Source of the DNA: Leucobacter chromiireducens subsp. solipictus
GTDB taxonomy: Bacteria; Actinomycetota; Actinomycetes; Actinomycetales; Microbacteriaceae
Assembly: GCF_016758195.1 (NCBI RefSeq)
Contig: NZ_QYAC01000004.1
Span: 92,278 to 156,277 of the forward strand
Direction of reading: 5' to 3'
Length of the DNA: 64,000 nucleotides
Within the stretch, counting starts at the first letter, position 1. The number at the start of each line of letters is the position of its first letter. This document shows, piece after piece, positions 24,988 through 35,149 of this stretch. Position numbers and translations under genes: made by a program. The notes under the pieces were generated by a model, which saw only the letters and a list, made by a program, of their open reading frames with translations, did no database searches and had not been told where the DNA came from.

Positions 24988-26778
24988 TTATCGGGTGGCC
25001 GGCGCGGGATCCGCGGAGGGATCCAGGGCGTCCTCGTCGCGCGCGGACGCGGAGTCGATGCTGTCGCGCAGGGAGCCGGCCTTGATGCTGTCGGGCTCGC
25101 TGTCGATCCCCGCGGGCGCGGTGTCGATCCCCGTGGACTGCTCGGCCTCGACCGGATCGAAGTCGCCCGTGCGGACCTTGATCAGCGCGAAGTCGAAGCG
25201 CTCATTCTTCATCATGGTGAGCGCAACACAGACGATCGTGCTCACGGCGTAGGCCACCAGCGAGCCGGAGAGCACCGGATACAGGTGCAGGAACCCGATC
25301 GCGAACGGGGCCGCGGCAAGCGTGGAAACCGTGCCCACGATCAGCGCGACACGCTTGCCGAAGAAGCCAAACGCCATGAGCCCCAGCACGACGCCGATGC
25401 CGATCGTCGCGAGGACGTCGCTGGCAATGCCGAGACCGCCGCTCAGGTCGATCCACTCGAAGCGAACCGGGAGGAACGCCGCGAGCGCGACGATGACGGA
25501 GACGGTGAACGCCGCGTTCGTGACCCGGTTCCAGTAGAAGCTCGCGATCACGGGGAACACGAGCGCGCCCCAGAGCGCGCCGACGAACACGAGCAGATCG
25601 AGGATGTTCAGCTGCGACCCGGCAAAGAAGATTCCCGCGGTGATCGCGACGATCATCGTGATCCGGCCGATCAGCACCATCGTGCGCGGGTTCGCGCGCG
25701 ACTTGCCCGCGATGTTCTGACCGTAGATATCGGCCATCACGATCGAGGCGAGCGCCGTGAGATCCGCGTCCGCGGTCGAGGAGAGCGAGCCGATGATCAT
25801 GATGAAGAACAGGGCGAGCAGGGCGGGGGTCAGGTAGGTCGCAGCCATTTGCGGGATCAGGTTGTTGACGTCGCCGCCCACCGGCTCGATCCCCGCGTAG
25901 AGCGCGATCACGCCGAGCATCCCAACCCCGATGATGGTGGCGCCGTACCCGAACGTCGCCGTGACGAAGGTCTTCTTGATGAGGTCTTCCCGGACCGCAA
26001 AGAGGCGCTGCGCGATCGTCTGGTTGCCAATCGCATACGCCAGCACGGCGGCGATGTACGGCGCGCCCTGGTTGAAGAAGGCATCGGATGAGAAGAAGTC
26101 GCCCTGCTGCGGCGTCAGGTTGTGCGCCCCGGTCTCGAAGAGGCTCGGACCACCGGCCGCGAAGAACACGACCGGGATGATGATCACCACGGCGCCGAGC
26201 ATGAACACGACCTGCACGAAGTCCGTGAGCACCGAGGCGCGGAAGCCGGCCCAAATCGTGTACAGCAGCACGCCAGCCCCAATGCCGATCACGCCCTGCG
26301 TGAAGGTGAATGGGGAGAGCATGTCGATCAGCGCGCCACCCGCGATCAGGTTCGACGTCAGGCTGATGACGCTGCCGAGCACGTTCGAGCCGGCAAGCAT
26401 CAGCTGACTCGAACGGCCGTGGCGGGCGAACATGACCTCGGCGATCGTGTGCGCGCGCGGTGCCACCTGCCGGATCCGGCGGCCAAAGGGGTAAATGAGC
26501 AGGATCATCAGGGCACCCCAGAGCCCATAGTGGATCGGGCCGGACAGCCCGTACTGGAACCCGGAAGTGGCGGAGGCGTACATCGACGCCGCCCAGATCC
26601 ACGTCGCGGTCATGGAGGCCGCGGAGATCCCGAAGCCGATCTTTCCGCCGCCGGTCATGTAGCCGTCGGCGTTCTCGCGTTTGCGGCTGATGCGGAGCGA
26701 GATGATGAGGCTCGCGCCGAAAAACAGAATGAAAAGAGCGAAGACAACGGGGCCCGAAAGCTGTTGCAGCTCAGTCAT
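24988..26778 (-). CDS. Sodium:solute symporter (SSS family, DUR3-like)
   Basis: 596-residue integral membrane protein with about 13 hydrophobic segments up to residue 520 and an acidic cytosolic tail. Family marks are GISAASMTATWIWAASMYAS near residue 50, GFRASVLTDFVQ, and IGSLSSTADADLTALASIV near 330, the sodium-site region of SSS transporters. The N-terminal half resembles DUR3-type urea/polyamine transporters, but the substrate cannot be fixed from sequence. ATG with AAAGGA about 7 nt upstream. Followed by the 45-residue MetS-like partner gene. Confidence 0.88.
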   Translation of the reverse strand: MTELQQLSGPVVFALFILFFGASLIISLRISRKRENADGYMTGGGKIGFGISAASMTATWIWAASMYASATSGFQYGLSGPIHYGLWGALMILLIYPFGRRIRQVAPRAHTIAEVMFARHGRSSQLMLAGSNVLGSVISLTSNLIAGGALIDMLSPFTFTQGVIGIGAGVLLYTIWAGFRASVLTDFVQVVFMLGAVVIIIPVVFFAAGGPSLFETGAHNLTPQQGDFFSSDAFFNQGAPYIAAVLAYAIGNQTIAQRLFAVREDLIKKTFVTATFGYGATIIGVGMLGVIALYAGIEPVGGDVNNLIPQMAATYLTPALLALFFIMIIGSLSSTADADLTALASIVMADIYGQNIAGKSRANPRTMVLIGRITMIVAITAGIFFAGSQLNILDLLVFVGALWGALVFPVIASFYWNRVTNAAFTVSVIVALAAFLPVRFEWIDLSGGLGIASDVLATIGIGVVLGLMAFGFFGKRVALIVGTVSTLAAAPFAIGFLHLYPVLSGSLVAYAVSTIVCVALTMMKNERFDFALIKVRTGDFDPVEAEQSTGIDTAPAGIDSEPDSIKAGSLRDSIDSASARDEDALDPSADPAPATR

Positions 26779-27246
26779 GGTGAAGTCCTTTCAAAGTACG
26801 GAGGTCGGCAACTTTGCCGGGGAACCGAAAGTGAAGGAAATCACGCTAAATGGGGATACAGCTCTTCGGGACGAACAGCTGGGAGTGGTCAATGAGGCGC
26901 CAGGGGCGGCGCAGGCGAGCGGATCGGCGCGCGGGTGAGATAGGTCTTCCTTCCGACGTGGTGAGCCGGACCGGGGCGGCGTGCGTGGGGCGTCCGCGGT
27001 CTGGCACGTGGGCCGGACTGTCCGACGGGAACCCGGCGCTGGGCCGCGCGACGGCGGCGTGGCAGGCTCTGGGGTCCCCCCTCTATACCTAGTCGAGTTC
27101 CTGGCCCGAGTCCAGTCGAGCGGCGCGGAGCGGGGCGTGAGGGACGCCCCGCGCGGGCGTGGATCCGTGCCCGCGCCTGGGGTCCCCGCCCGTTCGTAAC
27201 GATTGGTCACGCGCTGCGCCGTAGGCGGTCGCAGTCGGGACCCGGT
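26779..27246. other. Gene-free spacer between the SSS symporter and the HTH gene
   Basis: 468 bp without a convincing gene. It contains two adjacent hairpins downstream of the HTH gene (27132-27176) and presumably the promoter for the symporter in the AT-richer part near 26800-26860. Nothing else recognised. Confidence 0.6.
27132..27176 (-). terminator. Double hairpin after the DUF2975-HTH pair
   Basis: Two successive stem-loops: GGGGCGT/ACGCCCC around a 5-nt loop (27132-27150) and GCGCGGGC/GCCCGCGC around a 10-nt loop (27151-27176). They lie about 70 bp beyond the HTH stop and probably end its transcript. Confidence 0.55.
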
Positions 27247-27486
27247 TCAGTCCGCCCGAATCGAAAACAGCTCTCCGGGGGTGCACTCAAGCTCGCGGCA
27301 CAGTGCGGACAGGGTCGTAAAGCGAATGGCCCGCGCACGATTGTTCTTCAGGATGGAGAGGTTCACCACACTCATGTCCACGCGTCGGGCGAGCTCCGCG
27401 AGCGTCATTTCGCGACGCGTGAGGAGCTCGTCGAGTCGACACTCAACGAGGTGATCGCTGTCCTCGGGCAGATCCGTGGGGGTCAT
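27247..27486 (-). CDS. Xre/Cro-like HTH regulator (partner of DUF2975)
   Basis: 79-residue helix-turn-helix protein. The HTH reads MTLAELARRVDMSVVNLSIL, followed by LCRELECTPGELFSI, the YozG-type short Xre fold. ATG chosen at 27486 because it overlaps the stop of the DUF2975 gene (ATGA); the frame is open upstream inside that gene. Small Xre regulators of this kind commonly sit next to DUF2975 membrane proteins. It probably autoregulates the pair through the palindrome in its promoter (28107-28123). Confidence 0.88.
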   Translation of the reverse strand: MTPTDLPEDSDHLVECRLDELLTRREMTLAELARRVDMSVVNLSILKNNRARAIRFTTLSALCRELECTPGELFSIRAD

Positions 27487-28097
27487 ACCGTCCCATCCTG
27501 ATCGCGGGCGATCCGCTGCCCTGCGCGGAGCATTGCTTCGCACCACCCCACGAATAGGAGGAGCAAGATCGCCACAGTCCACGGGATCTCACTCCCCGCT
27601 GGCCAGTGTGTGGCTTCCAGGCCGAGCGCGTCGAGGCCGATGCGGGAGCCCACGCTGAGTGGAACGCGGGCACCGAGAACGAGCGCAAAAGCAAGCGTGA
27701 GAGCGAGCTGGAGGCGTCGGAGCGCCCCGCGATCGAAGAGTCCATGGGTGATCGCACGTTGCGCGAGCCAGGTGACCAGGGCGACCGCGACGGCGACCGC
27801 GAACGCGGGCAGAATTTCGCCGAGCCGCAGCCAAACAACCGAGTTCTCCGGGAGTGCCGAGGTCGCGAGTTGCGTGGTGAGGGTTCCGCCGTGGCCAACG
27901 AGGCCTCCGTCTTCGCCGATGGGCTGAGGCACAGCGATACTCACGCGCATGGGGAATGTTACGGTCGGGCTCGTCCCGCGAATCACCGCGTTGACCACGG
28001 CCCAGATCGCAATCCCCACCGCCGTGACGATGCCAACCCACCGGACGCGACGCAACTCGGTGCGTTCTGCGGACACTGGGGGAATCATGGAGGACAT
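27483..28097 (-). CDS. DUF2975 family membrane protein
   Basis: 204-residue membrane protein with four predicted helices: about residues 20-40 (VGIVTAVGIAIWAVVNAVI), 94-114 (ILPAFAVAVAVALVTWLAQ), 128-148, and 170-190 (WTVAILLLLFVGW). The layout matches DUF2975, a family of unknown function nearly always paired with a small Xre regulator, as here. The start is the ATG at 28097, with a -10-like TACGAT ending 6 nt upstream; a second ATG three codons in is an alternative. Role unknown. Confidence 0.82.
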   Translation of the reverse strand: MSSMIPPVSAERTELRRVRWVGIVTAVGIAIWAVVNAVIRGTSPTVTFPMRVSIAVPQPIGEDGGLVGHGGTLTTQLATSALPENSVVWLRLGEILPAFAVAVAVALVTWLAQRAITHGLFDRGALRRLQLALTLAFALVLGARVPLSVGSRIGLDALGLEATHWPAGSEIPWTVAILLLLFVGWCEAMLRAGQRIARDQDGTV

Positions 28098-28103
28098 GCT
28101 CCG

Positions 28104-28132
28104 ATCGTATCGGTTATCGATACTATCGACAA
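28104..28132 (-). promoter_or_regulatory. Promoter and operator of the DUF2975-HTH pair
   Basis: On the minus strand: -35 TTGTCG (28127-28132), 17-bp spacer, -10 TACGAT (28104-28109), then 6 nt to the ATG. The spacer carries the inverted repeat GTATCG-N5-CGATAC (28107-28123), plus a TATCGATA core. A repressor bound there would sit between -35 and -10, which fits autoregulation by the downstream HTH protein. Confidence 0.65.
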
Positions 28133-28212
28133 GCGATATGCTTCAGGACTCGGAAGTCGGCCAGCTCGCGTGCAAGCCCCGGGCCCCGCCGCGGCGCGCT
28201 GCCCGGGAGCGA

Positions 28213-29418
28213 CTAGTCTGCGGCCGGGAACCGCGCCGGGAGCGGGAGGTTCCCCACGCCGGAGGCGCGGACCTCGTCGAACCCCTGCCACGCGGCGGCC
28301 CGCGCGAGGAGCGCGACCGCAGCCTCGGCGGTGCGCGCCGGTGCCCCCACCTCCTCCTGCCACGCGGCCTGCACCAGCAGCGCGCGGCCGGCCCGATCAG
28401 CCTTGAGGTCGATGCGCCCCGCCATCACTCCGCCCACGAGCAGCGGCAGGCAATAGTAGCCGTACTGCCGCTGCGCCTGCGGGGTGTAGATCTCGATGCG
28501 GTAGTGGAAGTCGAACATGCGCTCCGCGCGCGGCCGGAACCACACCACCGGGTCGAACGGCGTGAGCAGCGCGTCGGGCGCAAGCCGGGACGGAACGCGC
28601 GCCTCGCGGTGCAACCATGCGGGCTGCGGGCTGCCACCCCGGTCGTCCCAGCCGCGGACGCGCACGGGCACGAGCTCACCGGCATCTTCGAGGTCGCGCA
28701 CCGCCACGCGTGCCTCCGCCGTCTTCAGCCGGTGGTAGTCCGCGAGGTCCGGCAGGGTGGCGATGCCCAGCGATCGTGCCGCCTGTGCGACGAGGGTGCG
28801 CTGCGCCTCCGCACGATCCGGCGGTGGGAGGAGCGCGGCGGGTGGCAGCGCATGCTCCGCGAGCGCGTACCGGCGCTGGAAGCCCTCGCGTCCCGCCGAG
28901 ACGACCTCGCCCGTGGCGAAGAGCAGCTCGACGGCGCGCTTGGTGTCGCTCCAGTCCCACCAGGGACCGCGTGTGGCCCGCGGGCCGTCTTCGAGTTCCC
29001 GCACGAGCCGGGGCTGCCCATCGGCAAGCTGTGCGCGCACGCGGTCGACGGCCGGCGCGAGCTCCGCCGTTCGGCCGGTCCGCTCAAAACGGTCGCGAAA
29101 GTCGGCCATCCGCCACGCGAACAGCGGCCGATCCGTGGCCGGGATGAAGGCGGCCTCGTGGGCCCAGTACTCGGTGTACTCGCCACTGCGCCACAGCAGC
29201 CGATCGAGCGCCGCGGGATCATAGCCACCGTGCCGGGAAAACACCGGGAGGTAATGACTGCGCGCGAACACGTTCACGGAGTCGATCTGCAGCACGTGCA
29301 GCCGCGACAGCGCCGGATCAAACGGCCGGCGCTGCCGCAGCCGCGGGGTCTGCGTGAAGCCCTGCGCCGCGAGCGCAACGCGGCGCGCCTCAGCGGGGCT
29401 GAGCGTGTCGCGGCTCAT
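28213..29418 (-). CDS. YcaQ-like winged-helix DNA glycosylase (DUF1006)
   Basis: 401-residue protein of the YcaQ/AlkX winged-helix family. E. coli YcaQ and Streptomyces AlkZ are DNA glycosylases that unhook interstrand crosslinks or remove bulky natural-product adducts. Recognised from LSRLHVLQIDSVNVFARSHY near residue 40, EYWAHEAAFIP near 85, and the C-terminal DPVVWFRPRAERMFDFHYRIEIY block. The catalytic QxD/QxQ motif of the family corresponds to the QID in LQIDSVNV. ATG start with a weak ribosome site, 24 bp after ndk. Substrate not predictable. Confidence 0.88.
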   Translation of the reverse strand: MSRDTLSPAEARRVALAAQGFTQTPRLRQRRPFDPALSRLHVLQIDSVNVFARSHYLPVFSRHGGYDPAALDRLLWRSGEYTEYWAHEAAFIPATDRPLFAWRMADFRDRFERTGRTAELAPAVDRVRAQLADGQPRLVRELEDGPRATRGPWWDWSDTKRAVELLFATGEVVSAGREGFQRRYALAEHALPPAALLPPPDRAEAQRTLVAQAARSLGIATLPDLADYHRLKTAEARVAVRDLEDAGELVPVRVRGWDDRGGSPQPAWLHREARVPSRLAPDALLTPFDPVVWFRPRAERMFDFHYRIEIYTPQAQRQYGYYCLPLLVGGVMAGRIDLKADRAGRALLVQAAWQEEVGAPARTAEAAVALLARAAAWQGFDEVRASGVGNLPLPARFPAAD

Positions 29419-29442
29419 CGGCGGTGGGCAAATAGTGTCGGA

Positions 29443-29859
29443 CTACGCGAACCAGAGGGCGAGCTCGCGCTCCGCCGACAGCGTCGAGTCCGAGCCGTGC
29501 ACCAGGTTCTGCTGCACCGCGACGCCCCAGTCACGGCCCAGGTCGCCGCGGATCGTGCCGGGCGCGGCGGTGGTCGGGTCCGTGGCACCTGCGAGCGAGC
29601 GGAAGCCCTCGATGACACGATCCCCTTCGGCGCGCACGGCGACGATCGGGCCCGAGGACATGAACTCGAGCAGCGGCTCGAAGAACGGCTTGCCCTCGTG
29701 CTCGGCGTAGTGCTCCGCAAGCAGCTCGCGGCTCGCGGTGACCATGCGAAGATCGGTGATCCGGTATCCCTTCGCCTCGACGCGGCGAAGGATCTCCCCG
29801 CTCAGGCCACGGGCGACGCCATCGGGCTTGACCAGGATGAGGGTTTCTTCAGCGGACAT
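29443..29859 (-). CDS. ndk: Nucleoside-diphosphate kinase
   Basis: Nucleoside-diphosphate kinase, 138 residues, exchanging phosphate between NTPs and NDPs via a phospho-histidine. Conserved marks: TLILVKPDGVARG at the N-terminus, YAEHEGKPFFEPL, and the active-site histidine in NLVHGSDS. ATG at 29859 with GAGGAG about 5 nt upstream; the frame extends further but without homology. Located between DUF4233 and the YcaQ-like gene, in a run transcribed from ileS. Confidence 0.97.
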   Translation of the reverse strand: MSAEETLILVKPDGVARGLSGEILRRVEAKGYRITDLRMVTASRELLAEHYAEHEGKPFFEPLLEFMSSGPIVAVRAEGDRVIEGFRSLAGATDPTTAAPGTIRGDLGRDWGVAVQQNLVHGSDSTLSAERELALWFA

Positions 29860-29912
29860 GCAGCTCCTCAGTTGCGAACGACTTGTGGGCGCACCGCGCC
29901 CCAGCGTCAAGT

Positions 29913-30383
29913 CTAGCCCTGCGCCGCGATCCAAGCGGCTCGGTCACGGTCCATCTGGCTGCCCTTCACCATGCAGTACACCCACAGCGCGGTGAAGAGG
30001 ATCCCGACGATGAGCGCCATCGGCAGCAGGAACGCGGTCGCGAGCATCAGCCCGTGCACGACCCAGCCGATCCGGATGCCGAGCTGGCCACGGCGCATCA
30101 GGGCGAGGCCCAAGATGATCACCACGGCGAGTCCGCCGCCCAGGTACAGGCCGAGCTCGCGCGGCTCGAGCGTGCCGAGGCCATACAGCGTGAGCCCGAT
30201 GAGCACGACGACGATGAGCTCGAAGCCGAGCACGATCGATGCGAGTGAGCGCTGGGTCGAGGTGACCCCGCTCCGCGCTCCCGAGATGCGCATCGCGGAG
30301 TTGTGGGCCATGGTCTCCGACGGGGAGAGCACCAGCTCGGGCTCCTCCGGCTCGATCGGCGTTCCGGAAGGCGTGCGGCTCAT
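29913..30383 (-). CDS. DUF4233 membrane protein
   Basis: 156-residue protein with about 50 cytosolic N-terminal residues and four hydrophobic segments. This fits DUF4233, an actinobacterial family of unknown function conserved right after folC. ATG at 30383 overlaps the folC stop (ATGA); an in-frame TTG four codons upstream is less likely. Stop lies 53 bp before ndk. Confidence 0.85.
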   Translation of the reverse strand: MSRTPSGTPIEPEEPELVLSPSETMAHNSAMRISGARSGVTSTQRSLASIVLGFELIVVVLIGLTLYGLGTLEPRELGLYLGGGLAVVIILGLALMRRGQLGIRIGWVVHGLMLATAFLLPMALIVGILFTALWVYCMVKGSQMDRDRAAWIAAQG

Positions 30384-31726
30384 GCGGTCCCCCAACCCTC
30401 GGCGCGGGCGAAGGCGATCGCTTCACCCGCGAGCACGACCGATCCCACGACGAGCACGCCGCGACCGGGTGACCGACCCGCCCACGCCCGGGCCTCGTCC
30501 AGGGCCTCGGGGAGAGACTCGGCGAGCTCTACGGGCGTGTCGGGGATCTCGGCGAGCGCGATCTCGCGGAGATCCGAGGCGCTGCTGGAGCGCTCGGAGT
30601 CGACGGGGGTGAGGGTCACGCGATGCGCGATCGGGGCGAGGGCCCGCAGTACCCCCGCGGCATCCTTCTCGGTGAGCACGCCGATGACGAGGGCGAGTTC
30701 CTCGAAGCTGAAGGACTCGGCGACGGCGCGGGCGAGTGCCTCGGCGCCGTGCGGATTGTGCGCGGCGTCCACGTACACGACCGGCTCGGTGCCGATCAGC
30801 TGGAGCCGGCCGGGCGACACGAGCTGCCCGAACCCCTCCTCCAGGACCTCCTCGGAGATCGCGCGCTCGCCCCCGAAGAACGCCTCGACCGCGGCGATCG
30901 CGAGCGTCGCGTTCTCGGCTTGGTGGTGCCCGAACAGCGGGACGAAGGTGGGCGCGTAGCTGCCGCCCGTCAGACCCGCAACGGTGACCACGCGGCCGCC
31001 CACCGCGAGTCGGTCGTCGGTGAGGCCGAAGTCTTCCCCGGCGACCGCGATGCGTGCGCCGTGTTGCTCGGCCGCGGCCCGGAGCTCGGCGAGCGCCGCC
31101 GGATCCTGCGCCGCGGTCACCACCGTGCTGCCCGGTTTGATGATGCCGGCCTTCGTCCGCGCGATCGTCTCGACGTCGTGGCCGAGAATCGCGGTGTGGT
31201 CGAGGTCGATCGGCGTGATCACGGCGACCTGGGCCGTCGCGATGTTGGTCGCGTCCCACTCGCCGCCCATCCCGACCTCGATGACGGCGACGTCGACCGG
31301 AGCGTCCGCAAACGCCGCGAACGCGAGCACCGCGAGGGCCTCGAAGAACGTGATGGGGCCCTGACCATCGGCCGTGAGCTCCGCGTCCACGAGCGCGAGG
31401 GGGGCCTGCAGCTCCGCCCACGCCTCCGCGAGCGGTTCCGCTGCGATCGGGGTGCCATCGAGCTGGAAACGCTCGGTGAAGTCGACAAGGTGCGGGCTCG
31501 TGAAGAGGCCCGTGCGCAAGCCGTGCGCGCGCAGCAGGGACTCGATCGCTCGAGCGGTCGAGGTCTTGCCGTTGGTGCCGGCGACCTGCACCACGGGGAA
31601 GGAGAGCTGCGGGGTGCCCGCGAGCTCCGCGAGCCGGCGCACCGGTTCGATCCGGGGCCGCGGGTTCGCCTCCCCCACGCGTTCGAGCAGTTCCGCGTAG
31701 ACGCGGGCCGCGGGATCCTGAGTCAT
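30380..31726 (-). CDS. folC: Folylpolyglutamate synthase/dihydrofolate synthase
   Basis: FolC, 448 residues, adding glutamate to dihydropteroate and to reduced folates. The P-loop is [11 protein letters not shown] at residues 50-60, followed by [15 protein letters not shown]; the Mur-ligase-like central domain holds [10 protein letters not shown], and the C-terminal domain contains [19 protein letters not shown] at 31726 overlaps the ileS stop (ATGA) and has GGAGAG upstream. The ileS-folC-DUF4233-ndk order is standard for actinobacteria. Confidence 0.96.
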   Translation of the reverse strand: MTQDPAARVYAELLERVGEANPRPRIEPVRRLAELAGTPQLSFPVVQVAGTNGKTSTARAIESLLRAHGLRTGLFTSPHLVDFTERFQLDGTPIAAEPLAEAWAELQAPLALVDAELTADGQGPITFFEALAVLAFAAFADAPVDVAVIEVGMGGEWDATNIATAQVAVITPIDLDHTAILGHDVETIARTKAGIIKPGSTVVTAAQDPAALAELRAAAEQHGARIAVAGEDFGLTDDRLAVGGRVVTVAGLTGGSYAPTFVPLFGHHQAENATLAIAAVEAFFGGERAISEEVLEEGFGQLVSPGRLQLIGTEPVVYVDAAHNPHGAEALARAVAESFSFEELALVIGVLTEKDAAGVLRALAPIAHRVTLTPVDSERSSSASDLREIALAEIPDTPVELAESLPEALDEARAWAGRSPGRGVLVVGSVVLAGEAIAFARAEGWGTA

Positions 31727-34700
31727 CGTGTCTCTCCCTGCGTCCAACCCTCGGGCGCATCCAGGCCCGTGGTGTCGATGGTGATGATGAGCGGGCTCTT
31801 CGCGACGCCCAGGGCGCGGGCGCCGGAGATGAAGACGCCCCCACCCGGGGAGGTCACCTCATCGACGACGAGGTCGACGCCGAGCGTGCCCTCCACGGCG
31901 AAGCCCGCCGCGAGCGTTTCGGCCGCAATGAGCGCCCCGTGCGCCTGCAGCGCCGGCACGTGTTCCGGATCGACGTTCAGCGCGAGCACGATCCGATCGC
32001 TCACCTCGAGCCCGGCCTGCTTGCGCGCCTCCTGCACCGCGCGGATCGCATCGCGCGCGATCCCCTCGGCCTCCAACTCGTCGGTCGTCTCCGTATCGAG
32101 CAACACGAAGCCACCGCCCGGCAGCAGTCCGAGCGCCGGCCCCCCATCGGTGTCGTCGCCGACCCGGAGGGTGAGTTCGTACTCGTGGGGCTCGAGGGCG
32201 ATCCCGCCCGCGACCACGACGCCGTCGGTTTCCGCCCAGTCGCCGGACTTTGCTGCCTTGATCGCGGCCTGCACCTGCTTGCCGAGGCGCGGGCCCGCCG
32301 CGCGGGCATTCACGGCGAGGGTGTGCACGATCCCGTGATCCGCGGCGCTCGTGGGGGTCTGCGCGATCAGGCGCACGGCCTTCACGTTGAGCTCCTCCCG
32401 GAGGATGTCCGCGAACGGTTCGATCGCCTCCGGATTCGCCGTGACGACCGTGAGCTCGGCGAGCGGGAGCCGCACGCGCAGCCGTCGGGACTTCCGCAGC
32501 GAGAGCGCCTGGGAGGTGATCTGGCGCACCTCGTCCATGGCGTCAACGAGCTCCGGCGCGCTCGGGAACTCCGCGGCGTCCGGCCAGTCCGTCAGGTGCA
32601 CGGAGCGACCGCCGGTGAGCCCGCGCCAGAGTTCTTCGGTGACCAGCGGCGCGAGCGGTGCCGCGACCCGCGCGACCGTTTCGAGGACCGTGTACAGGGT
32701 ATGGAAGGCCTGCGCGTTCTCCGGCTTCCCGGTGTCGCCCTGCGTGCCCTCCCAGAAGCGGTCGCGGGAGCGCCGAACGTACCAGTTCGTGAGCACCTCG
32801 GCGAACGCGCGCAGCGATTCGGCGGCGGAGGTGGTGTCGAGCCCCTCGTAGTGCCGTTGCGCGTCCCGCACCAGATCGCCCGTCTTCGCGAGGATGTACC
32901 GGTCGAGCGGATCGCTCGAGTCCGTGCGGCGCTCCGCGGTGAAGCCGTCCGCGTTCGCGTACAGGCTGAAGAAGTACCAGCTGCTCCACAGCGGCAGGAT
33001 GAACTGGCGGACCCCCTCGCGGATGCCCTCCTCGGTCACGATGAGGTTGCCGCCGCGAACGACGGGTGAGGCCATCAGGAACCAGCGCATCGCGTCGGAG
33101 CCGTCGCGGGTGAACACCTCGTTCACATCGGGATAGTTCTGCAGCGACTTCGACATCTTGTTGCCATCCGAGCCGAGCACAATGCCGTGGCTGATGACGT
33201 TCTTGAATGCGGGCCGGTCGAACAGGGCGGTGGCGAGCACGTGCTGGACGTAGAACCAACCGCGCGTCTGCCCGATGTACTCGACGATGAAGTCGGCAGG
33301 CTGGTGCGTGTCGAACCACTCCTGGTTCTCGAACGGGTAGTGCGCCTGCGCGAACGGCATCGAGGCCGAGTCGAACCAGACGTCGAGGACGTCCTCGATC
33401 CGGCGCATCGTTGACGCGCCGCTGGGGTCGTCGGGGTTCGGGCGCGTCAGGTCGTCGATGTACGGCCGGTGGAGATCGACCTCGCCCGCCGCGTTGCGCG
33501 GGAGGGTGCCGAAGTCCGCCTCGAGCTCCGCGATCGAGCCGTAGACGTCGACGCGCGGGAAATCGGGGTTGTCGCTCTTCCACACCGGAATCGGGCTCCC
33601 CCAGAACCGGTTGCGACTGATCGACCAGTCGCGTGCGCCCTCGAGCCATTTCCCGAACTGACCGTGCTTGACGTTCTCGGGGACCCAAGTGATCTCCTCG
33701 TTGACCTCGAGCAGGCGCTGCTTCATCTCGGTGACGCGGACAAACCAGCTGGACACCGCCTTGTAGATCAGTGGGTTGCGGCAGCGCCAGCAGTGGGGGT
33801 AGGAGTGCTCGTAGCTCGCCTCGCGCAGCAGGCGACCGCGCTCGCGCAGCAGCCGGATCAGCGGCCGGTTTGCGTCCATCCAGAGCTCACCGGCGACGTC
33901 GGTGACGGCGTTCAGGAAACGGCCGCCGTCATCGACGCTCACGATCGTTGGGATGCCGGCCGCCGCGCCGATGCGCTGATCGTCCTCGCCGTAGGCGGGT
34001 GCCTGGTGCACGATGCCCGTGCCATCGCTCGTCGAGACGTAGTCGTCGACGAGGATCTGCCAGGCGTGCTCGGTCCCCCACGTCTCGGTGTCGGCGTAGT
34101 AGTCGAACAGCCGCTCGTAGGTGACCCCCGCGAGCTCGGCACCGGGGATCGTGCGTTCGACGGCGGCGCTCGCCTCCTCGGCAGAGGCGTAGCCGAGGTC
34201 CTTCGCGTGCGCGCCGACGAGATCCACCGCGAGCAGGTAGCGGGCGCTGCCGGCGTCGCCGCCGTCGTGCGCGCCGGACGGGCCGGCAGGAACGATCGCG
34301 TACGCGATCGCGGGCCCCACGGCCAGCGCGAAGTTCGTGGGCAGCGTCCATGGCGTGGTGGTCCAGGCGAGTGCCCGCACCCCGGTGATGCCGAGTTCGG
34401 TGGCCCGCTCGCCCGTGAGCGGGAACGTCGCCGTCACCGAGGGATCCTGACGCATCTGGTACACGTCATCATCCATGCGGAGCTCGTGGTTGGAGAGCGG
34501 GGTTTCGTCACGCCAGCAGTAGGGCAGGATGCGCTTGCCCTCGTAGGCGAGCCCCTGATCGTAGAGGCGCTTGAACGCCCAGATCACGCTCTCCATGTAC
34601 CCGAGGTTGAGCGTCTTGTAGCCGTGCTCGAAGTCGACCCAGCGCGCCTGGCGCGTGACGTAGCTTTCCCACTCGTCCACGTATTTCAGAACGGACTCGC

Positions 34701-35124
34701 GCGCCTGCTCGTTGAACGCGGCGACGCCCATTTCCTCGATCTGGGATTTCTCGGTGATGCCGAGCTGCTTCATGGCCTCGAGTTCCGCGGGGAGCCCGTG
34801 GGTATCCCAGCCGAAACGCCGTTCCACCTTGCGGCCGCGCATCGTCTGGAACCGCGGGAAGACGTCCTTCGCGTAGCCCGTGAGCAGGTGGCCGTAGTGC
34901 GGGAGCCCATTCGCGAAGGGCGGGCCGTCGTTAAACACCCACTCGTCGGCGCCCTCGCGCTGTCGAATCGATTCCTGGAAGGTATCGTCCTCGGCCCAGA
35001 ATTGCAGCACGCGCTCTTCGAGGGCGGGAAGCTGGGGGGACGCGGCGACGCCGAAGGCGCTGCCTCGCTGGGTGGCGTCGTGGGGTGCGGCGGAAGCTCC
35101 GGTGGGCTGCTGGGGGTACGGCAT
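31723..35124 (-). CDS. ileS: Isoleucyl-tRNA synthetase
   Basis: Class I isoleucyl-tRNA synthetase, 1133 residues, of the eukaryote-like long type common in actinobacteria. The HIGH motif is HYGH (residues 76-79), KMSKS is present at about 656-660 ([14 protein letters not shown]), and an editing domain lies between them. The first about 30 residues are a Pro/Ala/Gln-rich extension. ATG at 35124 is preferred because AAAGGA lies 6 nt upstream; an in-frame GTG at 35157 lacks a ribosome site. A T-box leader regulates the gene. Confidence 0.97.
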   Translation of the reverse strand: MPYPQQPTGASAAPHDATQRGSAFGVAASPQLPALEERVLQFWAEDDTFQESIRQREGADEWVFNDGPPFANGLPHYGHLLTGYAKDVFPRFQTMRGRKVERRFGWDTHGLPAELEAMKQLGITEKSQIEEMGVAAFNEQARESVLKYVDEWESYVTRQARWVDFEHGYKTLNLGYMESVIWAFKRLYDQGLAYEGKRILPYCWRDETPLSNHELRMDDDVYQMRQDPSVTATFPLTGERATELGITGVRALAWTTTPWTLPTNFALAVGPAIAYAIVPAGPSGAHDGGDAGSARYLLAVDLVGAHAKDLGYASAEEASAAVERTIPGAELAGVTYERLFDYYADTETWGTEHAWQILVDDYVSTSDGTGIVHQAPAYGEDDQRIGAAAGIPTIVSVDDGGRFLNAVTDVAGELWMDANRPLIRLLRERGRLLREASYEHSYPHCWRCRNPLIYKAVSSWFVRVTEMKQRLLEVNEEITWVPENVKHGQFGKWLEGARDWSISRNRFWGSPIPVWKSDNPDFPRVDVYGSIAELEADFGTLPRNAAGEVDLHRPYIDDLTRPNPDDPSGASTMRRIEDVLDVWFDSASMPFAQAHYPFENQEWFDTHQPADFIVEYIGQTRGWFYVQHVLATALFDRPAFKNVISHGIVLGSDGNKMSKSLQNYPDVNEVFTRDGSDAMRWFLMASPVVRGGNLIVTEEGIREGVRQFILPLWSSWYFFSLYANADGFTAERRTDSSDPLDRYILAKTGDLVRDAQRHYEGLDTTSAAESLRAFAEVLTNWYVRRSRDRFWEGTQGDTGKPENAQAFHTLYTVLETVARVAAPLAPLVTEELWRGLTGGRSVHLTDWPDAAEFPSAPELVDAMDEVRQITSQALSLRKSRRLRVRLPLAELTVVTANPEAIEPFADILREELNVKAVRLIAQTPTSAADHGIVHTLAVNARAAGPRLGKQVQAAIKAAKSGDWAETDGVVVAGGIALEPHEYELTLRVGDDTDGGPALGLLPGGGFVLLDTETTDELEAEGIARDAIRAVQEARKQAGLEVSDRIVLALNVDPEHVPALQAHGALIAAETLAAGFAVEGTLGVDLVVDEVTSPGGGVFISGARALGVAKSPLIITIDTTGLDAPEGWTQGETR

Positions 35125-35149
35125 CGGGGTCCTTTGGTCCGGCGTGGCT

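Noticed and set aside
29870..29890. Possible SOS box upstream of ndk (GCGAACGACTTGTGGG)
   Set aside because: Right half-site lacks the TTCG core.
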